Positions 7,619 through 14,766 of a stretch of 35,515 nt of DNA are shown here, piece after piece (within the stretch, counting starts at the first letter, position 1; every line of letters begins with the position of its first letter). The DNA comes from a virus. The position numbers and the translations under genes are program-made. Location: IMG/VR virus record IMGVR_UViG_3300030060_004182, positions 1 to 35,515 of that record; one strand, written 5' to 3'. The notes under the pieces are model-generated. The model was not told the DNA's origin, searched no databases, and was given only the letters and a program-made list of their open reading frames with translations.

Positions 7619-9201
7619 AAAATTTTTATGAGCGTAATGATCATGTAATCAACAGTAAAGTGAATGTGCTGTTCGAGGAACTTCTTGAGATGACTCCAGA
7701 TCAATTCCGTGAGTGGGTTATTGAAATGAGATCTATAATCAAGAAGTCATGGGATGATCATGGGTGTCCTCCACGGACAGGTAAAAATGAAGAGGATATA
7801 ATTTCCCAGTTCAATAAGATGTCTGAATATCCAGTTCATAAGTTTACACACACAGACGAACTCTCTGATGTGGATGACGATGTAATCATAAACAAAGTTA
7901 GGATTGGTGTAGAGGCAGATCAGTGGTTCTCAAACATGTTCAAGACGAGAATCAACTACAGTGACACCGACAACGGATATTCAATTTATGATCTCGTTGC
8001 AGATGACGCTAGACTTGATCGTGTGGTAAAGGGTGCAATGCGTCATATGAGAAGAGACTCATTTTATACCCACGCTCTCTCTGCGATAAAGAATGACACC
8101 AAATATGGAATTGTTAGTGTCGATAGTGGTGAGGATTGGTTGAAAGCATTTTTCGGTAGTCCAGAGATTTTCAAGGATCACGACTTTCTATTAGAGCAAG
8201 TAGCAGTCCGTGAAGGTTTCAATACGGGGTACTTCCAGATCCAACAGTCGGACATTCTACAACTTACAAGAGAGCAAGTATTAGAATGGAAAGACAAGAT
8301 GTCATATCGTCACTATTCTACATTTGACATTGACAACATGGAAGATGATAAGGTATACTCTATACGGATATATAAAAAGGGAAACAGAGTGTTTCCTGCT
8401 GCGTTTAAATCATTTAGAATTGGGTACATTCAACCTGCGGTTAATTTCCCACCAATGACAGCGAAATATTTGTATGAGCGTTTCACAGAACACATCAAAG
8501 ATCAAGAACAGATCAACATCTATGATCCGTCTTCTGGATGGGGCGGTCGCATACTTGGTGCTATGGCCTGCCGCGATGATCGCATCATTCACTATGTTGG
8601 TACTGATCCCAATCCTGACAATTTTTATGATGGTGATAGTAGATCTCGTTATTCTGATCTTGCTGATTTTTACAACACCAAAACTTATCGTGGAAATCCT
8701 TTCTTTTCCAAGACAAACAGTTACGAAGTATTTAAACTTGGTTCAGAAGAAATACAACACGACGAAAAGTTCAAACAGTATCGAGGAAAATTAGATCTTG
8801 TCTTCACTTCACCACCATATTTTAACAGAGAGGCATACAGTGAAGATGAGAATCAGTCATATAAAAAGTATGGATCATCATACGAATCATGGAGGGATGG
8901 GTTCCTTCGTCCAACTCTAGAGACATGTGCTGAGTGGTTGAAACCAGAAAGATACTTGCTTTGGAATATAGCAGATCTTTTGATTAAGGGAGAGTATCTC
9001 CCACTCGAAAAGGATTCAATTGAGATATTAGAGTCAGTTGGATTACAATATAAATATACATTGAAGATGGCGATGGAATCCATGCCGGGACAAAATCGGG
9101 TGGATGAAAACGGAATTCCAAAATGTAAAAACTACTGCAAGGTAGAAGACAGATTTTTAAAGTACGAACCAATTTTTGTGTTCAAAAAAACAAAGGATTA
9201 G
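7615..9201 (+). CDS. DNA methyltransferase (SPPY amino-methyltransferase type)
   Basis: This encodes 528 residues. The C-terminal half is a class I SAM-dependent DNA methyltransferase. It has DPSSGWGGR at 304-312 (SAM-binding loop), GTDPNPDNF (ribose-binding acidic strand region) and TSPPYF with SPPY at 399-402, the catalytic motif IV of N4-cytosine or N6-adenine methylases. LKPERYLLWNIADL follows as the next strand. The N-terminal ~270 residues have no fold I can name; they may give target recognition or bind the replication machinery. No restriction partner is seen nearby, so it is a solitary methylase. It may protect phage DNA or mark it for regulation (inference). The start overlaps the gene 46 stop (ATGA at 7615-7618). 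Target base and site cannot be read from the sequence. Confidence 0.85.
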   Translation: MKNFYERNDHVINSKVNVLFEELLEMTPDQFREWVIEMRSIIKKSWDDHGCPPRTGKNEEDIISQFNKMSEYPVHKFTHTDELSDVDDDVIINKVRIGVEADQWFSNMFKTRINYSDTDNGYSIYDLVADDARLDRVVKGAMRHMRRDSFYTHALSAIKNDTKYGIVSVDSGEDWLKAFFGSPEIFKDHDFLLEQVAVREGFNTGYFQIQQSDILQLTREQVLEWKDKMSYRHYSTFDIDNMEDDKVYSIRIYKKGNRVFPAAFKSFRIGYIQPAVNFPPMTAKYLYERFTEHIKDQEQINIYDPSSGWGGRILGAMACRDDRIIHYVGTDPNPDNFYDGDSRSRYSDLADFYNTKTYRGNPFFSKTNSYEVFKLGSEEIQHDEKFKQYRGKLDLVFTSPPYFNREAYSEDENQSYKKYGSSYESWRDGFLRPTLETCAEWLKPERYLLWNIADLLIKGEYLPLEKDSIEILESVGLQYKYTLKMAMESMPGQNRVDENGIPKCKNYCKVEDRFLKYEPIFVFKKTKD

Positions 9202-9204
9202 ATT

Positions 9205-10299
9205 ATGAATACGACTCAGAAGGTAAAGTTAGACTATGTTTGGTTAGATGGTTATGAAACAAAAAATATACGAAATAAAACCAAGTATATGAGTCTTGAC
9301 ATTCTTGAGGTTGACACAGATGGAAGACCTTCCATGAAGTCACCCGAAAAAGTTTTAAGTCTTCTACCCGACTGGTCTTTTGATGGATCTAGCACCAAGC
9401 AAGCAGTGGGTAACAATAGTGATTTGGTTCTTCGTCCTGTTAGGGTTGTTAGAAATCCAATTGAACAATTTAAGATTAATGCTTTTATTGTTTTATGTGA
9501 GGTATTGAACCCGGATGGTTCTCCCCATGAAAGCAACACCAGACACGATCTGATCAGAAGCATCAGCGAAACCAATCAAAAGGAAATGATGTTTGGAATC
9601 GAGCAAGAGTATACCTTTATTAATCGGGAGGGATCGCCGCTAGGATGGCCAGACAACCCAGAGGAGCAAGGTAAATACTATTGTGGTGTTGGTGGTGATG
9701 TTATTCGAGGGAGAGAGATCGCCGATAACCACGCTATGGCGTGCCTTAGTGCGGATCTTTTATTCGAGGGAACTAACGCAGAAGTCATGATGTCGCAATG
9801 GGAATATCAGATTGGTGCCGGTAACGCAGTGCTTGTGTCTGATCACCTTTGGATTTCTAGGTATCTTTTGCAGTTGTTGAGCGAGAGATACTCTGTTTGT
9901 GTTTCATATGATCCAAAGCCAGTTGAGGGTGATTGGAATGGATCAGGCGCTCATGTAAATTTTTCAACAAAATACATGAGACAGGATTCCAATATGGAGT
10001 ATCTTAGTGTATTATGTGAAGGTATGGAAAAGCACCATGACGAATCTATCTCCAAGTACGGAGAGGGAAATGAAAGAAGACTCACAGGAGATCACGAAAC
10101 GGCTCATATCGATGAGTACTCGTTTGGAATCTCTGATAGAGGCGCTTCTATAAGAATCCCGCTTTCAACTGTGGCGAAAAAGGGAAGAGGACACCTAGAG
10201 GATAGGCGTCCAGCAGCAAATATCGATCCATACGAGTGTCTAGAATCCATCGTTAGAACTGTATCTAAGGTTCATCAAGAGTCGCTCGTTTCTACATAA
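9205..10299 (+). CDS. glnII: Glutamine synthetase, type II (eukaryote-like)
   Basis: This encodes 364 residues, close to the usual length of GSII enzymes (about 330-370) and far shorter than bacterial GSI (about 470). GS makes glutamine from glutamate, ammonia and ATP in the cytoplasm. GSII signatures are complete and in order: WSFDGSSTKQA (57-67), FGIEQEYTF (130-138, metal ligand glutamates), YYCGVGGD, GTNAEVMMSQWEYQIG (189-204), NGSGAHVNFST (245-255), RRLTGDHE, RGASIRIP (312-319) and EDRRPAANIDPY (332-343). No residue appears lost, so an active enzyme is expected. AAAGGA precedes the ATG, three bases after the methylase stop, so it belongs to the replication-region operon. It is a metabolic gene of likely cellular origin. 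Confidence 0.93.
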   Translation: MNTTQKVKLDYVWLDGYETKNIRNKTKYMSLDILEVDTDGRPSMKSPEKVLSLLPDWSFDGSSTKQAVGNNSDLVLRPVRVVRNPIEQFKINAFIVLCEVLNPDGSPHESNTRHDLIRSISETNQKEMMFGIEQEYTFINREGSPLGWPDNPEEQGKYYCGVGGDVIRGREIADNHAMACLSADLLFEGTNAEVMMSQWEYQIGAGNAVLVSDHLWISRYLLQLLSERYSVCVSYDPKPVEGDWNGSGAHVNFSTKYMRQDSNMEYLSVLCEGMEKHHDESISKYGEGNERRLTGDHETAHIDEYSFGISDRGASIRIPLSTVAKKGRGHLEDRRPAANIDPYECLESIVRTVSKVHQESLVST

Positions 10300-10317
10300 T
10301 TATGAGGTGATAAGAAA

Positions 10318-10752
10318 ATGGCTAAGGTTTCCACAAAAAAGAAGAGGAAAACCAAAAAGAAAGTTACCAAGAAGGTAGTTAAGAAGGTGGTTAAAAACTG
10401 GGAGAACGGGGACAATCCCGTAGGTATAAACCTACAATCTTCCATGTCCTATGAGAAGTATCTCAAGGCTTGTCTTGAAACCATGTCCAAGCACTTTTCG
10501 ATTCGTGTGTATAAACTTGCTCCAAAGGAAGAGTACCCTCAGTTTGTTAGGGGGAAGGATCTTCGTGTTCAGATTTTCTGGAAGAAGGACTCTAAGTACG
10601 AATTCTTGATCGAGCAGGCATTTTTCTATCAGTCCAATAGGAACAAAGAGGATCGTAAGTACATGCGAGAGTTTGCTAATGTTCACCTCAAGTCCGCCCA
10701 TGACGCTTGGTTAAAGGCTAAGGAACTTCACGAAAAGGCAAATAAGAAATGA
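10318..10752 (+). CDS. Small basic protein with lysine-rich N-terminus, function unknown
   Basis: This encodes 144 residues. The first ~27 residues are almost all K, T, V and R (KKKRKTKKKVTKKVVKKVV), a likely disordered nucleic-acid-binding tail. The remainder looks like a compact alpha/beta domain (SYEKYLKACLETMSKHFSIR, then LRVQIFWKKDSKYEFLIEQA). I do not recognise the family. GAGGTGAT lies upstream of the ATG, and the stop overlaps the next start (ATGA at 10749-10752). Two adjacent short inverted repeats lie in its early coding part (10406-10435). A DNA-binding or packaging-linked role would fit the tail, but that is inference. Confidence 0.65.
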   Translation: MAKVSTKKKRKTKKKVTKKVVKKVVKNWENGDNPVGINLQSSMSYEKYLKACLETMSKHFSIRVYKLAPKEEYPQFVRGKDLRVQIFWKKDSKYEFLIEQAFFYQSNRNKEDRKYMREFANVHLKSAHDAWLKAKELHEKANKK

Positions 10753-11069
10753 CTGATCGTATTCACAATCCCCGTGGTGAATGGAAAATGAAAGATGATA
10801 CTGGATCTTTGATTAAGTATTCTACAGGCGATCAAGTCTCTAAAGATGGATTCATGTATGTCGCAATCAGGGATACTATGGGCTTCTCTCCGGAACATGG
10901 GGACAACGGTGGATGGAAGAAGTTAAATCAGTCAAGAATCAAGGAGTTCACTTCTGGAGATAACCAACCAACCAACGCTCAGCCTGGAGATGAATGGTTT
11001 GATACCTCCAAAGGAATTCTTTATAAATATATTGATGACGGAAATACCAAGCAATGGGTATCTTTGTGA
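10749..11069 (+). CDS. Small protein with carbohydrate-binding-like and fibre-like motifs
   Basis: This encodes 106 residues. The first half (YSTGDQVSKDGFMYVAIRDT, then GGWKKL) resembles the chitin-binding type 3 / carbohydrate-binding module pattern, in which 'Y..GD.V...G..Y.A' and a terminal 'W..L' form a small beta-sheet. The second half (QPGDEWFDTSKGILYKY, then DDGNTKQWVSL) resembles the 'GD.W.D...G.LY.Y.DDG...QWV' units seen in phage tail fibre and structural proteins. A virion decoration or fibre-tip role is inferred, although the gene lies among replication genes rather than structural ones. No signal peptide is present. An exact TATAAATA inside it (11022-11029) is probably chance. Confidence 0.6.
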   Translation: MTDRIHNPRGEWKMKDDTGSLIKYSTGDQVSKDGFMYVAIRDTMGFSPEHGDNGGWKKLNQSRIKEFTSGDNQPTNAQPGDEWFDTSKGILYKYIDDGNTKQWVSL

Positions 11070-11097
11070 TTGATTTTTAAAATATAGTGAGTATACT
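11070..11097 (+). promoter_or_regulatory. Sigma70-type early promoter at the rnh start
   Basis: TTGATT at 11070-11075 and TATACT at 11092-11097 are 16 bases apart, the same spacing as the uvsY promoter. Transcription would begin about 7 bases past the -10, at or next to the A of the rnh ATG (11104). The 34-bp gap is otherwise empty, and no Shine-Dalgarno is present. Confidence 0.7.
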
Positions 11098-11103
11098 TTA
11101 GTT

Positions 11104-11952
11104 ATGATTTTAGTAGACAACAATCAAATAATCATCTCGAACATATTTCAGATGAATAAACAGAACATTGAGGGAGACAAAGAGTCAATCCTCAGACACT
11201 TAGTTCTGAACACATATCGAATGTATAGAAAGAAGTTTTCCTCTCAGTTTGGTGAGTTGGTGATATGTCATGATTCATCTAATTGTTGGAGAAAGGATAT
11301 CTTCCCCGAATACAAGGCTAATCGAAAGAAGGTTCAGAAAAACTCTGAACTAGATTGGGATGAAGTTCATCATCTTATGGATGTTGTGCGGAAAGATATC
11401 GAAGAGAACCTTCCATACAAGAACATAAAGGTAGAGAGAGCAGAGGCGGATGACATCATCTTCTCTCTGTGTAGACGGTATCATCAGGAGGAGGAGATTC
11501 TTATTATATCAAATGATAAGGATTTCCAACAACTACAGGCATACCCATCAGTAAAACAATTCAGTCCCACGAAAAAGAAGTATTTGGTTTGCGATAAACC
11601 AAAGTTATTCCTTTTGGATCACATTCTTAGGGGAGACTCTTCTGATGGTATTCCAAACATTCTATCCGATGATGATTCTTTTGTTAATGATGACAAGAGA
11701 CAGAAAAGACTAACATCCAAAAGAATTGAAACCATCTATGACCTTTATGAAAATAATAAACACCTAGAGGAGTACTCTAGAAACTGGAACAGAAACGAGA
11801 TTCTGATAGATCTTTCAAAGGTTCCAGACAACATTCAGGAGGAATCTGTTTCATTGTTTGAAACTTGCACTCCCCCTGACAGATCTAATCTTCTTAATTA
11901 CTTTATTGAAAGAAAGTTGAAAAATCTTATGGGAAGCATCGAGGACTTTTAA
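11104..11952 (+). CDS. rnh: RNase H / 5'-3' exonuclease (FEN family)
   Basis: This encodes 282 residues; T4 RNase H has 305. The T4 enzyme removes RNA primers and adjacent DNA from lagging-strand fragments with 5'-3' exonuclease and flap activity. Matches include LRHLVLNTYRMYRKKF (T4 VRHLILNSIKFNVKKA), CHDSSNCWRKDIFPEYKANR (T4 CIDNAKSGYWRRDFAYYYKKNR), the metal-binding ERAEADDII, ILIISNDKDFQQLQAYPSVK and QFSPTKKKYL. FEN-type acidic residues are kept (VDNN near the start, EADD, SNDKD). The N-terminus is shorter than in T4, starting close to the first catalytic Asp. A promoter lies directly before the ATG, and no Shine-Dalgarno is visible. It lies upstream of the clamp gene, as in related marine phages. 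Confidence 0.9.
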   Translation: MILVDNNQIIISNIFQMNKQNIEGDKESILRHLVLNTYRMYRKKFSSQFGELVICHDSSNCWRKDIFPEYKANRKKVQKNSELDWDEVHHLMDVVRKDIEENLPYKNIKVERAEADDIIFSLCRRYHQEEEILIISNDKDFQQLQAYPSVKQFSPTKKKYLVCDKPKLFLLDHILRGDSSDGIPNILSDDDSFVNDDKRQKRLTSKRIETIYDLYENNKHLEEYSRNWNRNEILIDLSKVPDNIQEESVSLFETCTPPDRSNLLNYFIERKLKNLMGSIEDF

Positions 11953-12144
11953 ATGGAAAAGAAAAATAAGAACAAGAAAAAAAACAACCCCTCATACAGT
12001 AATTATGAAGACTATGAAGACATGCGTGGTAAGGGTGTAAAGAAAGAAAAGAAGAGAAGTCACAAAAGAAATATGAAACGTCAACTTGACGATATGATTG
12101 AATTCGATTATCATGATGAAATTGATAACTTTGAAAGATTTTGA
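11953..12144 (+). CDS. Small highly charged protein between rnh and gene 45, function unknown
   Basis: This encodes 63 residues, starting at an ATG directly after the rnh TAA. The N-terminal half is lysine/asparagine rich (MEKKNKNKKKNN), the middle has tyrosines and acids (YSNYEDYEDMRGKG), then another basic patch (KKEKKRSHKRNMKRQ), ending acidic (DDMIEFDYHDEIDNFERF). It is probably mostly disordered. It keeps its frame across the gap to gene 45 and is tightly packed in the operon, which supports a real gene. I do not recognise the family. Confidence 0.6.
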   Translation: MEKKNKNKKKNNPSYSNYEDYEDMRGKGVKKEKKRSHKRNMKRQLDDMIEFDYHDEIDNFERF

Positions 12145-12159
12145 ATAAAGGATTGTATT

Positions 12160-12864
12160 ATGATGACTAGTGAAACACTGAAATTGAGTAAAGCAACGAT
12201 GGATGTTTTGAAGAACTTTGCTTCTATCAATTCAAACATTCTCGTTTCTCCGGGTAATGTTCTAACGACAGTTTCGCCTATGAAAAATCTCATGGGTAAG
12301 GCTGTTGTAGAAGAATCGTTTGATGTTGAGTTTGGAATTTGGGATCTAAACAAGTTTCTAGGAACTGTGTCCCTGTTCTCAGATCCACACCTTACGTTTG
12401 AAGAGGATCATGTTATTATTAGTAATGAGTCTAACACTTCGCGTGTTGTTTATCATTACTCAGAACCATCTCTTCTAACAACACCACCCAGAGATGTTAA
12501 CATGCCAGAAGGAGTTCTTCGTTTTGAACTTACTGAGTCCGAACTCTCAGAAGTAATGAAAGCGTCCTCCGTCCTACAACTTCCCGATCTTAAGATCACG
12601 GGTGGAGAGGAATCGGATGATGTTCTTCTTGTCCTCACCGACAAGAGTGATCCTACTAGCAACTCCTATACGGTTAGCACTGTTGGTAATCCTGTTGATG
12701 GTGTTTCTTCGTACTCCTTCTACTTCAAGGTAGAGAGTCTAAAGATTCTTCCCGGAACATACACAGTAGAGATCAGTGACAAGTCCGTTAGTCAGTTTAC
12801 CAATGACGTAGAAGATATTACTTATTGGATCGCATTGGAGAGTGACTCAACCACTAAGAGGTGA
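12160..12864 (+). CDS. 45: gp45 sliding clamp
   Basis: This encodes 234 residues; T4 gp45 has 228. gp45 is the trimeric ring that tethers the phage DNA polymerase and, in T4, activates late transcription through gp55 and gp33. Alignable segments are LKLSKATMDVLKNFASINSN (T4 MKLSKDTTALLKNFATINSG), FDVEFGIWDLNKFLGTVSLF (T4 FDVAIYDLNGFLGILSL), LKILPGTYTVEISDKSVSQF (T4 MKMQPGNYKLLLWAKGKQGA) and the C-terminal WIALESDST (T4 VVALEADST). AAAGGA lies 7 bases upstream of ATG 12160; ATG 12163 is also possible. In T4, gene 44 follows directly; here two GDP-fucose genes intervene. Confidence 0.93.
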   Translation: MMTSETLKLSKATMDVLKNFASINSNILVSPGNVLTTVSPMKNLMGKAVVEESFDVEFGIWDLNKFLGTVSLFSDPHLTFEEDHVIISNESNTSRVVYHYSEPSLLTTPPRDVNMPEGVLRFELTESELSEVMKASSVLQLPDLKITGGEESDDVLLVLTDKSDPTSNSYTVSTVGNPVDGVSSYSFYFKVESLKILPGTYTVEISDKSVSQFTNDVEDITYWIALESDSTTKR

Positions 12865-12867
12865 AAA

Positions 12868-13767
12868 ATGAAAACTTTGGTTACGGGCGGAAGTGGACTT
12901 GTAGGATCTACCATTGAGAGTGAATATAAACCCACTATCGAAGAGTTAAATCTCATGGACTATCAATCCATTGTTGATTATATCAACAACAATGGTATCG
13001 ATTCTATTGTTCACTGTGCAGCAAAGGTTGGTGGTATTAAGGCTAACTCTGAAAAGTTAGGTGAGTTCTATTATGAAAACATGGTGATGAACACGAATGT
13101 TCTAGAGGCTGCAAGAGAGACGGGTGTAGAAAAAGTTGTCTCTTTCATGTCCACTTGTGTTTTCCCGGACAACGCTACATATCCACTTTCGGTGGATCAG
13201 ATTCATCTAGGTGAACCTCATCCATCGAATTACGCATATGCTTATGCGAAGAGAATGTTGGATGTTCAGAGCAGAGCGTATCGTGATCAGTATGGTTGTA
13301 ACTTTGTAACTGTCATACCATGTAACATATATGGTCCAGAGGACAATTACAATCTAGAATCTGGACATGTCATCCCCTCTCTTATCCACAAATGTTACCA
13401 TGCAAAATGGTCAAACAGTGACTTTGAGGTATGGGGTACAGGAAGAGCGTACAGAGAATTTATCTACTCCAAAGACGTTGGTTACATGGTGCAATGGGTT
13501 CTGGAAAACTACAATGATCCAGAGCCTTTTATTATTTCTCCGGACGAGGAGATTAGCATTGCAACACTAGCACAGGAGATTGCATTCAGAATGGACTTCG
13601 ATGGTAGTATAGTTTACAATGGGGAACGTGATGGACAGTTGCGAAAACCATCTGATAATTCTAAATTAAAATCTCTTTTGCCAGATTATAAGTTTATTCC
13701 GATTGAAATCGGGTTGACGCAAACGATAAAATACTTTAATGAAAATTATGAAAAAGTGAGAAAATAA
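12868..13767 (+). CDS. fcl: GDP-L-fucose synthase (GDP-4-keto-6-deoxymannose epimerase/reductase)
   Basis: This encodes 299 residues; Fcl/WcaG enzymes have about 310-320. It converts GDP-4-keto-6-deoxy-D-mannose to GDP-L-fucose using NADPH. It is an extended short-chain dehydrogenase with nucleotide-binding GGSGLVGS (7-14), the Fcl-specific VHCAAKVGGIKAN (48-60), STCVFP (96-101), catalytic Y124-x3-K128 within NYAYAYAK, PCNIYGPEDN, GHVIPSLIHK and VWGTGRAYREFIYSKDV. These match the E. coli Fcl pattern (STCIYP, NLYGPHDN, VWGSGTPMREFLHVDDM) well. GAGGTG lies just before the ATG, and the TAATG junction with gmd couples the pair. It sits between clamp gene 45 and clamp-loader gene 44, an unusual place for sugar genes. 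Confidence 0.92.
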   Translation: MKTLVTGGSGLVGSTIESEYKPTIEELNLMDYQSIVDYINNNGIDSIVHCAAKVGGIKANSEKLGEFYYENMVMNTNVLEAARETGVEKVVSFMSTCVFPDNATYPLSVDQIHLGEPHPSNYAYAYAKRMLDVQSRAYRDQYGCNFVTVIPCNIYGPEDNYNLESGHVIPSLIHKCYHAKWSNSDFEVWGTGRAYREFIYSKDVGYMVQWVLENYNDPEPFIISPDEEISIATLAQEIAFRMDFDGSIVYNGERDGQLRKPSDNSKLKSLLPDYKFIPIEIGLTQTIKYFNENYEKVRK

Positions 13768-14756
13768 TGAAAGCACTAATTACGGGAATAAGCGGTCAGG
13801 ATGGATCTTATCTCGCTGAATTTTTACTCAGCAAGGGATACGAGGTTCATGGTATCCTAAAGAGAAACTCAGTATCAGAGAACCAGACAACCAGAATCGA
13901 ACACATTCGTAATAATCTGCACCTTCATTACGGAGACTTGACAGATCTCTCCTCTCTTCTAACCGTAATTCAGAAGATACAACCGGATGAGGTTTATAAT
14001 CTAGCAGCACAGTCTCATGTCAGAATCAGTTTTGATCAGCCGTACTATACAGGTCTTACCACTGGATTGGGGACACTTAATGTTCTAGAAGCATGTAAAC
14101 TAATTCTACCAGATGCAAAGATCTACCAAGCGTCTTCATCTGAGATGTTTGGTAACAATATTGATGAGGACGGATTCCAGAGAGAAACAACTCCAATGAA
14201 CCCAGTGAGTCCATATGGTTGTGCGAAGGTTTATTCATATAACATCGCAAGAAACTATAGAAACTCTTACAACATGTTTATCAGTAATGGTATCTTATTC
14301 AACCACGAATCTCCCCGACGAGGATCAAATTTTGTTACAAGTAAAATTGTAAAGGGAGCGTGTGCAATTGCTATGAAAGATCAAGAGACTCTCAGCCTAG
14401 GTAATCTGGAGGCTACTAGAGATTGGGGACATGCTTTTGATTATGTTAAGGCTATGTGGATGATCCTGCAAGAAGAGAAACCAGATGATTATGTTTGTGC
14501 CACTGGAGTTTCTCATAGTGTTCGTGATTGCTGTGAGACAGTTTTTTCAACCCTTGGTTTGAATTATGAAGATCATGTTATCATTGACGAGAAGTTTCTC
14601 CGTCCGGAGGAACTAAAAGATCTAAAAGGCGACTCTACCAAACTAAGAACAAAATTAGGATGGAAACCTGAATATACATTTGAATCTATGATGCATGAGA
14701 TGATAGAATATGAACTAGCGAGTGAGTACGGTACTTCGCTCGATATGATTGTGTGA
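13767..14756 (+). CDS. gmd: GDP-mannose 4,6-dehydratase
   Basis: This encodes 329 residues; E. coli Gmd has 373. It makes GDP-4-keto-6-deoxy-D-mannose from GDP-mannose, the substrate for the fcl product encoded just upstream and also for perosamine-type aminotransferases. Motifs are GISGQDGSYLAEFLL (7-21), HYGDLTD, NLAAQSHVRISFDQP, SSSEMFG (123-129) with the catalytic acid E126, Y150-GCA-K154, and NHESPRRGSNFVTSKI, which is diagnostic for Gmd (NHESPRRGE.FVTRKI in other species). LGNLEATRDWGHAFDYVKAM is also conserved. The C-terminus is somewhat shorter than in bacterial enzymes, but all active-site segments are present. It overlaps fcl by one base and is followed by gene 44 with a GTGAGGA site in between. 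Confidence 0.95.
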   Translation: MKALITGISGQDGSYLAEFLLSKGYEVHGILKRNSVSENQTTRIEHIRNNLHLHYGDLTDLSSLLTVIQKIQPDEVYNLAAQSHVRISFDQPYYTGLTTGLGTLNVLEACKLILPDAKIYQASSSEMFGNNIDEDGFQRETTPMNPVSPYGCAKVYSYNIARNYRNSYNMFISNGILFNHESPRRGSNFVTSKIVKGACAIAMKDQETLSLGNLEATRDWGHAFDYVKAMWMILQEEKPDDYVCATGVSHSVRDCCETVFSTLGLNYEDHVIIDEKFLRPEELKDLKGDSTKLRTKLGWKPEYTFESMMHEMIEYELASEYGTSLDMIV

Positions 14757-14766
14757 GGATAATACT

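Noticed and set aside
8474-8794. 106-codon + strand frame with hydrophobic stretches inside the DNA methylase gene
   Set aside because: It overlaps the conserved SAM-binding region in another frame; the hydrophobicity is a by-product of that frame and no ribosome site was seen.
9049-9056. Exact TATAAATA inside the methyltransferase gene
   Set aside because: It lies inside coding sequence (Gln-Tyr-Lys-Tyr codons) with no structural gene downstream. A few chance matches of this 8-mer are expected in an A/T-rich window of this size.
11022-11029. Exact TATAAATA inside the small fibre-like gene
   Set aside because: It is inside coding sequence and followed by rnh, which has its own early promoter and is not a late gene.
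13367-13570. Second + strand frame inside fcl
   Set aside because: It lies wholly within a strongly conserved gene and has no ribosome site or recognisable domain.
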